Below are positions 46,069 to 56,014 of a stretch of 64,000 nucleotides of DNA, in pieces. This DNA is from Acidobacteriota bacterium (GTDB lineage: Bacteria; Acidobacteriota; Terriglobia; Terriglobales; Acidobacteriaceae). Positions within the stretch are counted from its first letter, which is position 1. Each line of letters opens with the position of its first letter. Made by a program: the position numbers and the translations under genes. The DNA lies in the NCBI GenBank assembly GCA_019351975.1, contig JABBOG010000008.1, positions 1-64,000 on the forward strand, written 5' to 3'. Below the pieces are notes generated by a model. That model was not told where the DNA came from, searched no databases, and was given only the letters and a program-made list of their open reading frames with translations.

Positions 46069-46725
46069 ATGCAGGTAATTCTGGCGGATGATCAGGCAAT
46101 TTTTCGTGCAGGCATCGCTCGCATATTGATGACCGAGCCGGCCATACATCTTTGTGCACAGTGCAGCACCATGGAGCAACTCAAAGAGTCCATCGCAAGT
46201 TTGCCGCGGTCGATCGTGCTGTTTTCAGCGGGAATCAGTGACGCTTTGTCGCCACTACTAGATTTGATTCAGGGTGTTGGAAGTCGCGCAGTGATGATTC
46301 TTGAAGCGGATGCAAGTCCGGAGGAAGCGGTTCGTGGAAGGCTGGATGGAGCAATTCTTCGTTCGATTGCGAGCCAGCAGTTAATAGAATGCCTGTACCG
46401 CGTTGATGCTGGCGGCCGATTCACGCAACGTGCATTGCTGAAGACGATGCCGTTGTCAGATCGCGCCTGCTCCAACATCCTCCGGCGTCTGACGCCGAAG
46501 GAGTTGCAGGTAGTTGCGTTGATCTCTGAAGGCTGCAAGAACAAGGAGATCGCGACGAAGCTGGGAACGAAGGAGCAGGTGATCAAGAACTATCTGCGCA
46601 GTATCTACGGAAAGATTGGTGTGTCCGACCGGCTGGAGTTGGCGCTATTCACGATCCGGCATCAGGTACTGTCGGAGGTTGTACAAGCGACGCGTCTGGC
46701 TCTTGCGAGGTCGGCGCAAGCTTAG
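46069..46725 (+). CDS. LuxR/NarL-family regulator with degenerate receiver
   Basis: MQVILADDQAIFRAGIARIL; HTH LTPKELQVVALISEGCKNKEIATKLGTKEQVIKNYLRSIYGKIGVSDRLELALF. Confidence 0.88.
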   Translation: MQVILADDQAIFRAGIARILMTEPAIHLCAQCSTMEQLKESIASLPRSIVLFSAGISDALSPLLDLIQGVGSRAVMILEADASPEEAVRGRLDGAILRSIASQQLIECLYRVDAGGRFTQRALLKTMPLSDRACSNILRRLTPKELQVVALISEGCKNKEIATKLGTKEQVIKNYLRSIYGKIGVSDRLELALFTIRHQVLSEVVQATRLALARSAQA

Positions 46726-48338
46726 ATTCCCATGCGCTCTTCCTGCTCCTCCACGGCTTCGTTCACGTAGCCTCGCTTCTCGGCGATTGACTTCGCTTGC
46801 GTGAATAACGTCAGATAATCGGGGCCGCCAGCCTTCGAGTCGGTGCCGCTCATATTGAAGCCGCCGAAGGGGTGAGCTCCGACCATCGCGCCGGTGCACT
46901 TGCGGTTCAGGTAGAGATTGCCGACGTGGAACTCGTGGCTGGCGCGGTTCAGAGTATCGCGCGATGCTGTGTAGATGGCACCGGTAAGTCCATACTCGGT
47001 GTTGTTCGCGATCGTGAGGGCGTCGTCGAAATTTGTCGAGCGAATGACGGCGAGGACAGGGCCGAAGATCTCTTCCTGTGCAAGGCGGCTGGTTGGCGCG
47101 ACATCGGCGAAGACAGTGGGCTCGATGTAGTAACCGCTGCCAGGCAGATCTTTCTCGCTGCCACCGACGAGCAGCCTGCTCTCCTGCTTGCCTGTCGCGA
47201 TGTAGTCGAGCACCCGCTTCTTCGCGGCTTCGTTGATGACAGGGCCAGTCTGGAAGTTTTCAGAGGGAGCGCCAATCGTCAAAGCCTGCACACGAAGCTT
47301 CAGTCGGTCGCAAAAGGTATCGTAGATAGAATCCGCGACGATGACGCGCGAACACGCGGAGCACTTCTGCCCGTTGAAGCCGAAGGCTGAGGCCGTTACG
47401 CCATCCACGGCAGCATCGAGATCGCAATCACCCTCAACGATGATGGTATCCTTGCCTCCGAGTTCGAGGACGGTGCGTTTGATGAAGTGCTGACCGGGCT
47501 GCGTGTGTGCTGCGCGCTCGTGAATCTCAAGGCCGACTTTCTTGGAGCCCGTGAAGGCGATAAAGCGGACCTGCGGGTGCTCGACGATTGTGCGTCCCAC
47601 CTCAGGGCCGCCTTGCACGAGGTTGATCACGCCATCGGGCAGTCCAGCTTCCTGCATGAGCGCGATGAATCGCGCGGCGATGGTCGGCGCATCGGGGGAG
47701 GGCTTGAGTACAACGGTATTGCCGGTGACGATGGATGCGGCCGTCATGCCTGCCATGATGGCGAGAGGGAAGTTCCAGGGCGGAATGACAGCGCCTACGC
47801 CGAGCGGAATGTAGCGCAGTTGATTGCGCTCGCCAGGATACTGAATCGGCGTCGTTGCGGAGTCGAGCCGCAGGGCTTCGCGCGCATAGAACTCAAGGAA
47901 GTCAATGGTCTCGCCTACGTCTGCGTCTGCCTCGGCCCAGTTCTTTCCAACTTCAAGCGTAAGCCATGCGCAGAAGTCGAAGTGACGCTCACGTATCATC
48001 GCCGCTGCGCGCAGCAGCAGTTCGACGCGATCCGAAACGTGGGTCCGCCTCCATGCCGCGAACGCTTCCTGAGCAGCATGGATCGTGTCGAGCGTTTCTT
48101 TCGCTCCAGCGGCGTAGTGCACGCCGATGATCTCGGACGGGGTCGCTGGATTGACCGAGTGGAACGTGGTTGTAGTGCGCGTCGCAGCGCCTGCGATAGA
48201 GAGATCATACGTGTGGCCTAGTTCAGCGCGCGCGCGAGATAGGGCTTCCTGCATGGCACGCTTATTCTCAGCGGTTGTAAAGTCCGTGAAGGGCTCATTG
48301 GAAAACGGCGGCAGATTGGTAACAGAGTTGGTGCGCAT
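46722..48338 (-). CDS. pruA: L-glutamate gamma-semialdehyde (1-pyrroline-5-carboxylate) dehydrogenase
   Basis: ALDH motifs [69 protein letters not shown]. Confidence 0.9.
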   Translation of the reverse strand: MRTNSVTNLPPFSNEPFTDFTTAENKRAMQEALSRARAELGHTYDLSIAGAATRTTTTFHSVNPATPSEIIGVHYAAGAKETLDTIHAAQEAFAAWRRTHVSDRVELLLRAAAMIRERHFDFCAWLTLEVGKNWAEADADVGETIDFLEFYAREALRLDSATTPIQYPGERNQLRYIPLGVGAVIPPWNFPLAIMAGMTAASIVTGNTVVLKPSPDAPTIAARFIALMQEAGLPDGVINLVQGGPEVGRTIVEHPQVRFIAFTGSKKVGLEIHERAAHTQPGQHFIKRTVLELGGKDTIIVEGDCDLDAAVDGVTASAFGFNGQKCSACSRVIVADSIYDTFCDRLKLRVQALTIGAPSENFQTGPVINEAAKKRVLDYIATGKQESRLLVGGSEKDLPGSGYYIEPTVFADVAPTSRLAQEEIFGPVLAVIRSTNFDDALTIANNTEYGLTGAIYTASRDTLNRASHEFHVGNLYLNRKCTGAMVGAHPFGGFNMSGTDSKAGGPDYLTLFTQAKSIAEKRGYVNEAVEEQEERMGI

Positions 48339-48412
48339 AAAAACCTCGTGTTCATTGTAGGACAGCGGTAGGGATTCAGTGACCACCGAAAAGCTCCGCA
48401 GTGCGTGCATGA

Positions 48413-51400
48413 CTATTCTTTGGTGATCCGCTCGGTCGATTCGGACATTAGCGCGGTACGTTCGAGCTTGTCCCAGCTAAAGCTCTTGCCGTCGATGGCG
48501 CGCTTGACGGTGCGAATCAGTACCCAGGAAAACAGCTGACGATAGGTGAAGCGCTGCACCCAGATGTGGAAGAGTAGCCATGCGTCACCCTTGCTTGCGG
48601 GGTGTTTGCGTTCCAGCATGAAGGCGAGCGCAGAGGCAGCGAAGTCGATCAGCAGAAATGCCAGGAAGAAGGTCAGCAGCTTGTACAGATCGGAAGGACT
48701 GGTTGTCTCCGGGTGGAAGTGCTTGTCGATGAAGTAGTGGATGACACCTGCGATGAACATGAGGTCAATCAGCGGCGAGACAAGCGGAAGCAGAATCTGG
48801 AAGATCAAAATGTTAGGCAGCGCAAACAAGCCCATGGCGCGGCGGTTTGCAATTGCACCGCGATGCTTGAAGAGTGCCTGTAGGATGCCGAAGGACCAGC
48901 GAAACCGTTGCCGTGCGAGACCGTTGGCATTGACTGGAGCTTCGGTGAATGCGAGCGCCTGATCTTCGTAGATGACAGCGTAGCCCTGTTCGAGCAGGTT
49001 CATGGTGAGGTCGGCGTCTTCAGCAACGGTGTCCGGGTGATAGCCTCCACCGGCCTTCACCGCAGCTGTACGCCATGCGCCGATCGCTCCAGGCACTACC
49101 ATCACGACGTCGAAGAGATCGAGGGCCCGCCGCTCAAAGTTCTGGCTGGTGATGTACTCCAACGCTTGCCAGCGTGTCCAGAGGTTGACGCGGTTGCCGA
49201 CCTTTGCGTTGCCGGCGACGGCTCCGATATGCGGGTTGGCGAAATGAGGCACAAGGCGCGTGATGGCATCGTGCGCGATGACGCCGTCTGCGTCGATGCC
49301 AACGTAGATTTCTTCGTCCGTTTGCGTGAGGGCGAAGTTGAGAGCGTCGGCCTTGCCGCCATTCGGCTTCGTTAATACCGTGATGCGGCCCTCCGCGATT
49401 TCTTTTGCGTAGGCATCGGACGCGACCTGGAAGGTTTGATCTTTGGAGCCGTCGTCGATCACGATGATGCGAATCTTCTTGTAGTTCGACATCAGAACCG
49501 AGCGGATCGTTCGAACGATGACCTTCTCTTCGTTGTACGCCGGAATGAGAACAGCGACCCTGGGCGCGTAGTCAGCTGTGGCGTAGTTCTTGCGGTGCCG
49601 AAAACGGTCGATTGTGGCGAAGAGGCCGATGATGATGAGCCGCCCGCTCATCAAAATGTCTCCGATGAAGAAGACGCCGACTACGAAGTTATTGAAGAAG
49701 GAGATCAGTAAAAACGCGATCGCGTCAATGACCGCGTAGTATCGCTGGCGCCCTTGCAGCGGGGGCATCACTTGATCGCGTGTCTTGCCTATGAGCTCCG
49801 AGACCGGAACAATTTTATAGCCGTGCGCGCGCAGGGCCTGAATGAGGACAGGCAAGGCAGCGACGGTTGCAGAGCGGTCGCCGCCGCCATCGTGCATGAG
49901 GATGACGGAGCCTTTCATCCACGGCTTTGTCTTTGCCAGTTCCATCTGCGCGAAGACACTGTTGACGATCTCCTGCGGCGTCTTACGCGGGTGTTCGTCC
50001 CAATCGTTGGTGTCAATCTTGTCGCCGACGATGACATAGCCGAGGTGCTGGATGTGGTCAATCGGAGCGGCCTGGTCGTTCGTGTCGGGCTCCTGATCGA
50101 TGGAGTACGGCGGGCGAAAATAAACCGGCTGAACGCCTATCTCCGCCGCGAAGAGGCGCTCGGTGAGGTTCAATTGCAGGTCTACCTGGCGCTCCGAGAT
50201 ATCGGAGATGTCCGGGTGAGTGTACGTGTGATTGCCGATCTCGTGGCCTTCGCGATACACACGTTTGATCAAGCCGATGTTGTCCTGCGCTACCTCGCCG
50301 ATCATGAAGAACGTGCCCCTGACGTTGTACTGTTTCAGCACGTTCAGGATCTTTGGCGTCCATTCCGGGTCAGGTCCGTCATCGAAGCTCAGGGCGACTT
50401 CGTTCGGGTGATATCCGTATTGCGAGACGGTGTAGGGCAGCGGGTAGGAGTCCATCGTCTCGGCGATGACGCTGAGATATTCGGGCGGGATCGTCGCATC
50501 GTCGTCCATCGTGAGGGTGCGATGGCCGTCTTGCGGCTGGCCTGTGATGCGAAGGATGTCGCCGTCGCCTTCCGTATCGACATCCTGGCCTGGCGCAACC
50601 TGCGCAAGCTGCTTTGCGGGGTCGACACGGAGCGGGTTGTCCCAGATCTTCCAGAGCGAATCGTCCTCCAGCCCAAGCCGCCACAGGGCGAAGGTCTGGA
50701 TGCCCAACGCACGTGCCACGCGCATTTGGTTGACAGCTGTAACGGCATCCAGAAACCACACCTGATGGCGCTGCTTTGCATCCACGTCGTCGTAAGCAAA
50801 GTGGGGATTCAGCGAGTCGGGATCGAGGCTGATCTTTGCATCTGAATCAGCAGCCTCCTGCCAGGCTTCCTGAGTCGACAACATGGTCGTGTTGAGGACC
50901 TCCGGAGATGCGGGAGACTTGAGCGTGTGCGGGCTTTTCGTGGATGTAGTTTGTGGCGGAAGTGCAGTGGTCCAGTCGTAGCCATAGCCACCGATGGAGC
51001 AGATGATCTTCTGGCGCGGCACAACCTTCATTACAGTGCGCAGGTTGTCCTCGAACCAGTCCTGACCAGAGATCGGACCGGGCACGCTCTCGGTCTGATG
51101 CTCGCCGTAGTTCATCAGCACGATGCCGTCAGAGTGGTTGGCGAGGAACTTCAGATCGAGGCTGCCGAGAGTCACCGGCACGTTGATATACAGCCGCAGG
51201 TTCCGCGTGTGGAAGTCGCTATAAAGCGCCTCTACGAGCTTGCTGTACGCGACCTGCGCGTCCGCTGGAAGACCCTGGAAGTCCAGCGTAAGGCCACGGT
51301 AGCGGGTGTTTGCAGCGAGGAACTGATCGATCTGCTGCACGAACCTGGCTCGCGCGGCAGGGTTGAGCATGAACTGCTCGGCGTTGGGCTCAAAGACGCC

Positions 51401-51964
51401 GTCTGTAGGACTGAAGTTGTTTACCATCGGGAAGATTTCAGTATCTTCCTGGGCCGCGGTGATGGTGCGAACGATCTTGTTTTGACGGTCAACGCCATGC
51501 ACGCCTGTCGCGTCGACGACGGCAAACGGAATGTTGTCGGAGGTGTATGCGGTCAGAGAACCGTCGGGTGTAACGACATGCAGCCACTCCGGAAACAGCA
51601 GATCAATCTGCTTGACGTGCTGTTTGAACGATGCATAGCTGGCGGGATCGAGATCGGTGTAGAACGCCGCGCGCAGGCCCTCATTTTCGTTCAGAGTGAC
51701 GTCGGAAGGTCTTAGATTTGTCTTTCGGTGCGCGGACCGGTTCAGCTTCTCGCGTGAGTTCAATTCAGGCGCGGGAGGATTGGACAAGGCTCGGTAACGT
51801 TTCGAGACGGAGCGCAGGTCCAGGCCTCGCATCGGCTTCATGCGCAGCAGTCCAACGATGAAAAACAGGCCCACGATTGCGCCAAGGAGTGCAAGCACAT
51901 CGAAGATGCGCCGCAGCCGCTTCCAGCGCTTACGCTGCGGATCGTAAAAGACTTGTTTGCTCAT
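48413..51964 (-). CDS. GH18-like / polysaccharide deacetylase / GT2 fusion protein
   Basis: ORF 48413..52168; GH18-like region YRGLTLDFQGLP; NodB motifs SFDDGPD and NHTYTHPD; GT2 VLIPAYNEEKVI, DADG, AEDADLT, QRFRW. Confidence 0.92.
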   Translation of the reverse strand: MSKQVFYDPQRKRWKRLRRIFDVLALLGAIVGLFFIVGLLRMKPMRGLDLRSVSKRYRALSNPPAPELNSREKLNRSAHRKTNLRPSDVTLNENEGLRAAFYTDLDPASYASFKQHVKQIDLLFPEWLHVVTPDGSLTAYTSDNIPFAVVDATGVHGVDRQNKIVRTITAAQEDTEIFPMVNNFSPTDGVFEPNAEQFMLNPAARARFVQQIDQFLAANTRYRGLTLDFQGLPADAQVAYSKLVEALYSDFHTRNLRLYINVPVTLGSLDLKFLANHSDGIVLMNYGEHQTESVPGPISGQDWFEDNLRTVMKVVPRQKIICSIGGYGYDWTTALPPQTTSTKSPHTLKSPASPEVLNTTMLSTQEAWQEAADSDAKISLDPDSLNPHFAYDDVDAKQRHQVWFLDAVTAVNQMRVARALGIQTFALWRLGLEDDSLWKIWDNPLRVDPAKQLAQVAPGQDVDTEGDGDILRITGQPQDGHRTLTMDDDATIPPEYLSVIAETMDSYPLPYTVSQYGYHPNEVALSFDDGPDPEWTPKILNVLKQYNVRGTFFMIGEVAQDNIGLIKRVYREGHEIGNHTYTHPDISDISERQVDLQLNLTERLFAAEIGVQPVYFRPPYSIDQEPDTNDQAAPIDHIQHLGYVIVGDKIDTNDWDEHPRKTPQEIVNSVFAQMELAKTKPWMKGSVILMHDGGGDRSATVAALPVLIQALRAHGYKIVPVSELIGKTRDQVMPPLQGRQRYYAVIDAIAFLLISFFNNFVVGVFFIGDILMSGRLIIIGLFATIDRFRHRKNYATADYAPRVAVLIPAYNEEKVIVRTIRSVLMSNYKKIRIIVIDDGSKDQTFQVASDAYAKEIAEGRITVLTKPNGGKADALNFALTQTDEEIYVGIDADGVIAHDAITRLVPHFANPHIGAVAGNAKVGNRVNLWTRWQALEYITSQNFERRALDLFDVVMVVPGAIGAWRTAAVKAGGGYHPDTVAEDADLTMNLLEQGYAVIYEDQALAFTEAPVNANGLARQRFRWSFGILQALFKHRGAIANRRAMGLFALPNILIFQILLPLVSPLIDLMFIAGVIHYFIDKHFHPETTSPSDLYKLLTFFLAFLLIDFAASALAFMLERKHPASKGDAWLLFHIWVQRFTYRQLFSWVLIRTVKRAIDGKSFSWDKLERTALMSESTERITKE

Positions 51965-52062
51965 CGATAAGGACGTACTCCCCATGATACTACCCGCGCA
52001 TTTTGGGCGCAGAGCCGTGGAAGGATGCGCGGTAGCAGCGGTGCCTCGTATGATGCAGAGAA

Positions 52063-53484
52063 ATGAATGAGTGGCGAGAGAAGGTTCACTGGATAGCGGC
52101 GCTGACGGCGGGAGGCGTCCTGCGCCTGCTGTTTGCGCGCAGCCACCCGTACTTCTCGGGCGACGCACTGATGTACGGCGAGCTCGCCCACAACATGCTC
52201 GCGCACCACTTATTCGGGTTCAGTGACACCGTCCTACGTCCTACGCTGATTCGGCTTCCCGGATATCCACTTTTTTTGGCGGCGTGCTTCGCGGTCTTCG
52301 GCAATGCAAACTATCACGCCGTGGTATGGATTCAGATCGCGATAGACCTTTACAGTTGCGCGCTCATGGGATTGCTGGCCTTCAGGTTCGCTGGACGCCG
52401 GGCGGGACTCTTTGCAGTATGGTTAGCGGCGCTGTGTCCGTTTACGGCGAACTACTCCGTTGTCGTGCTCACGGAGACGCTGACGCTCTTCTGCATCGTT
52501 GCTGCCTACGTGTTCTTGGAGCAGTGGGATGCGCGCTGGCGCAAAGGTCAGAGCGGTCTGACGTGGGCTTTTTACACCGGCATAGCCCTGTCATTCGCAG
52601 TGCTGCTGCGGCCCGACCAGGGGCTGCTCGCTGCGGCCATCGTCCCTGTGATGCTATGGGTAAGTCTCCGGCACAGGCATGCGAGGGCTGTATCGGGCAG
52701 CCTGCTGCCAGCCGCTATTGCGTCGTTGGTTGTCGTACTGCCGCTGCTCGCGTGGACGGCTCGCAACTGGCGTACGTTCCATGTGCTTCAACCGCTCGCT
52801 CCACGCTACGCGAATGACCCTGATGAGACTGTGCCTTACGGTTTTCAACGCTGGTATCGAACATGGGCGATCGACCTGAAGGCTACCTACGATGTGTACT
52901 GGAACTACAACGATACGACGATGAACCTCGCGGACCTTCCGTCGCGCGCCTTCGATAGTCCAGCGCAGCGTGCTCAAACCCGCGTTCTCTATGAACAGTA
53001 CAACCAGACGACAACTGCATCGCCAGCATTGGATGAGGGCTTTGCGCAGATCGCGGCGGCTCGGATTACCGCGCATCCACTGCGGTATTACGTGGTGATG
53101 CCCGCAGCGCGTGAGCTGGATATGTGGCTTCGGCCGCGCACCGAACTCATGGCCTTGCCAATCGACTGGTGGTCGATCCGCCCGCACCCGGGCGGTTCTG
53201 CCGTCGCGATCGCTTACGCGCTGCTAAACGCGGCGTATCTTGTGCTCGGCGTTGTGGGCTTGCTGCGCTGGCGCGCACATGCATGGAACACCCGCGGTGC
53301 AGTCGCCTTTGCGATGCTCAGCTTTGTTGCGATGCGCTGCCTGTTGTTGCTGACGCTGGACAACTCCGAGCCACGCTACACGCTTGAATGCTTTCCCATC
53401 GTGATCGTTCTAGCCAGCTTCATTTCACTGCCCAAACAAACTTCCCATGCCCGCTCACAAGCGATCAACGATTTACAACAGTAG
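52063..53484 (+). CDS. GT39/ArnT-like multi-pass glycosyltransferase-type membrane protein
   Basis: Multiple TM segments, SGDALMYGELAHNML, RLPGYPLFLAACFAVFG. Confidence 0.75.
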   Translation: MNEWREKVHWIAALTAGGVLRLLFARSHPYFSGDALMYGELAHNMLAHHLFGFSDTVLRPTLIRLPGYPLFLAACFAVFGNANYHAVVWIQIAIDLYSCALMGLLAFRFAGRRAGLFAVWLAALCPFTANYSVVVLTETLTLFCIVAAYVFLEQWDARWRKGQSGLTWAFYTGIALSFAVLLRPDQGLLAAAIVPVMLWVSLRHRHARAVSGSLLPAAIASLVVVLPLLAWTARNWRTFHVLQPLAPRYANDPDETVPYGFQRWYRTWAIDLKATYDVYWNYNDTTMNLADLPSRAFDSPAQRAQTRVLYEQYNQTTTASPALDEGFAQIAAARITAHPLRYYVVMPAARELDMWLRPRTELMALPIDWWSIRPHPGGSAVAIAYALLNAAYLVLGVVGLLRWRAHAWNTRGAVAFAMLSFVAMRCLLLLTLDNSEPRYTLECFPIVIVLASFISLPKQTSHARSQAINDLQQ

Positions 53485-54181
53485 TGTGATCATTTTTCTT
53501 GATCTCAAACTTCTTCGTGTCAATCTTCCCATTCAGCTTCACGTCGTTGTAGTTGCAGGTGCGCTTGTCGTTGTTGGCGAGGTAAAACACCTGCCGTAAG
53601 GAGAGCGCACGCGCGGGGTCAATCCAGATCGTAATGTGCGTAAAGGTCTTGGAGGACGGGTCTTTGCTGGTGAGATCCAGCTTATCGGTCTTCACCTGCT
53701 GGCTTCCGTCCGGCAGCATCTCGGTGCCGAGGTCGGTTACATTCCACGCGCGTTCAAGCGCGCTGCCGCTGCCGCCAAACCCGAGCGTGAAGTACTGCGA
53801 ATATTGTGCCTGATCAGCACCCGCGTGCAGCACCGTAATCTGATTCACGCTGGGCTCAAACATCTGTAGCATACCGTCCTTGTACTGGACCACCTTCTCC
53901 GGCTTATTCTGTGGCCCCATCACGACCAGGCCCATCTGCATCTGGTCGCCCTGCCGCAGAAAGTACACCGGGCCTTGCTGCGTCGTTGTATCTCGAACGA
54001 CTCGCTCGTAGTAGTCGCAGTGGAAGTCCGCGGTGGCATTATGAAAGTTCTTGCTGGCCACATCCATCTGCTTGAGTACACCATTCAGCTGTGGCGATGG
54101 GACTTGTCCAAACGCAGCGGCAGGTGCGGCTGCTATCAACATCGCTATGAGGGTTCTATGGCAACGGTTCATGAAATGCAA
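53465..54181 (-). CDS. LolA-like outer-membrane lipoprotein-sorting protein
   Basis: Signal peptide; LNGVLKQMDVASKNFHNATADFHCDYYERVV; TFTHITIWIDPARALSLRQVFYLANNDKRTCNYNDVKLN. Confidence 0.75.
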   Translation of the reverse strand: MHFMNRCHRTLIAMLIAAAPAAAFGQVPSPQLNGVLKQMDVASKNFHNATADFHCDYYERVVRDTTTQQGPVYFLRQGDQMQMGLVVMGPQNKPEKVVQYKDGMLQMFEPSVNQITVLHAGADQAQYSQYFTLGFGGSGSALERAWNVTDLGTEMLPDGSQQVKTDKLDLTSKDPSSKTFTHITIWIDPARALSLRQVFYLANNDKRTCNYNDVKLNGKIDTKKFEIKKNDHTTVVNR

Positions 54182-54238
54182 CTCCTAGATACGGTTTCTT
54201 AGATGATGCCGAGCGCCAAACGTCACCTCGGCGTCCTC

Positions 54239-54616
54239 TCAATGCTCTATCGTGGCGTCGTACGCCACGATGTGGCCCTTTCCATCTACGACCGGAGAGT
54301 ATTTCTCCAGCGTTGCGTCGCCGGCGATGGGCTCCACCACATTCATGATCGCCGCGCGCATCTCACTGTCGGTCCTGGCTCCGTGCAGATCATCCACGCG
54401 GATCTCGTAGACGAAGGTAGGCTCGTCACCAACGCCCTTCTGCTCCTTCACCAGAACCTCGCTGTGCCGAAGCGGCGTAATCAACAGAGGTTTATCGTTA
54501 AAGTCGATGAACCGCGGAGCCACGAACAGAAAGAGCAGAATCAGCGTGACCATGACGTCATAGTGGAAGCTGCCGCGCTCATACGTCCAGAAGATATAGT
54601 TCCGCAGGAGCTTCAC
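54239..54616 (-). CDS. hypothetical single-TM protein
   Basis: [43 protein letters not shown]; 4-nt overlap with serS. Confidence 0.65.
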   Translation of the reverse strand: MKLLRNYIFWTYERGSFHYDVMVTLILLFLFVAPRFIDFNDKPLLITPLRHSEVLVKEQKGVGDEPTFVYEIRVDDLHGARTDSEMRAAIMNVVEPIAGDATLEKYSPVVDGKGHIVAYDATIEH

Positions 54617-55944
54617 AGCGCACGCCCCAAGGATTGCTTCGTAATCACCGTCTCTCCGTTCATATACGGCTGCAATGCTACTGGAATCCGCACCGATCCG
54701 TCAGCCTGCTGATAGTTTTCAAGGATCGCGAGGTACGTGCGTCCCACGGCCAGACCGCTGCCGTTCAGGGTATGCACAAACTCAGTCTTCTTTGCGCCAT
54801 CGGGTTTGTAGCGGATATTCGCGCGCCGCGCCTGAAAACTCTCAAAGTTCGAGCACGAAGAGATCTCCCGATACGTCTGCTGGCCGGGAACCCATACCTC
54901 AAGGTCGTAGGTCTTGGCCGCGCTGAAGCCCATGTCGCCTGTGCACAACAACATGCGGCGGTAGGGAAGCTCCAGCCGCTCCAGAACAGCCTCGGCGTGG
55001 CTGGTCAGCAACTCGTGCTGCGCGCAGGAATCTTCCGGGCGGCAGAACTTCACCAACTCCACCTTTTGAAACTGGTGCTGGCGGATCATCCCGCGCGTGT
55101 CCTTGCCGTGCGATCCGGCTTCGGAGCGAAAGCAGGAGGTGTGCGCGGTGAACGAGATAGGGCCGCCGTTGAGATCGATGGTCTCATCGCGAAAGATATT
55201 CGTCAGCGGAACCTCTGCAGTGGGGATCAGCCAGTGGTCGCTCTCCTGCAACTGTCCGGCGATGTACTCACCCTTGTCGTCGCAGTGAAACAAGTCCTCC
55301 GCAAACTTTGGTAGCTGGCCAGTTCCGTACAGCGAGCGCGAGTTCACAAGACTTGGTGGCAGCACTTCGGCGTACCCATGCTCGCGTGTATGCAGGTCCA
55401 GCATGAAGTTGGCCAGCGCGCGCTCCAGCCGCGCGCCAGAGCCAAACTGCAGCACAAACCGCGCGCCGGAGATCTTCGCTGCGCGCTCGAAGTCCAGAAT
55501 GCCAAGCTGCTCGCCAATCTCCCAGTGAGGCTTGGCAGGGAAGTCGAACGCCGTCGGCTCGCCCCATGTCTTCTCGCAGACATTGTCGTGCTCGGAGGTG
55601 CCCGCAGGGACGCTGTCGTGCGGCAGGTTTGGGAGGGATTCCAGAAGTGCGCGGAGCTTCAAATCGGTGGAGGCAGCCAACATCTCCAGTTGCTCGGTGC
55701 GCTCCTTCAGCGCCGAGGTCTGCGCTCCGACCGCCGCGACGTCGCCGCCCTCGCGTTTCAGTCGCCCGAACTCTGCCGAGAGCGCATTGCGCTGGGCCTT
55801 CAGCGTCTCCGCCTCGGTGATCGCCGTGCGTCGCTCTGTGTCGAGCGCAGCAAATCCCGCGATGAGCGACGGGTCTACGCCACGCAGACGAAGTTTTTCT
55901 TCAACCAGCGGGAGATTGGCCCGCAGAAACGCTAAATCGTGCAT
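54613..55944 (-). CDS. serS: seryl-tRNA synthetase
   Basis: [85 protein letters not shown]. Confidence 0.97.
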   Translation of the reverse strand: MHDLAFLRANLPLVEEKLRLRGVDPSLIAGFAALDTERRTAITEAETLKAQRNALSAEFGRLKREGGDVAAVGAQTSALKERTEQLEMLAASTDLKLRALLESLPNLPHDSVPAGTSEHDNVCEKTWGEPTAFDFPAKPHWEIGEQLGILDFERAAKISGARFVLQFGSGARLERALANFMLDLHTREHGYAEVLPPSLVNSRSLYGTGQLPKFAEDLFHCDDKGEYIAGQLQESDHWLIPTAEVPLTNIFRDETIDLNGGPISFTAHTSCFRSEAGSHGKDTRGMIRQHQFQKVELVKFCRPEDSCAQHELLTSHAEAVLERLELPYRRMLLCTGDMGFSAAKTYDLEVWVPGQQTYREISSCSNFESFQARRANIRYKPDGAKKTEFVHTLNGSGLAVGRTYLAILENYQQADGSVRIPVALQPYMNGETVITKQSLGRAL

Positions 55945-56014
55945 ACAAGACTATTTTAGCGTGGAGCGCGCTGCATAACATGCGCCCTTCATCCAGCGCA
56001 GCTATACTTTTGCG

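Noticed and set aside
49754-50845. 363-aa ORF on + strand
   Set aside because: Antisense to the NodB/GH18 part of the fusion protein.
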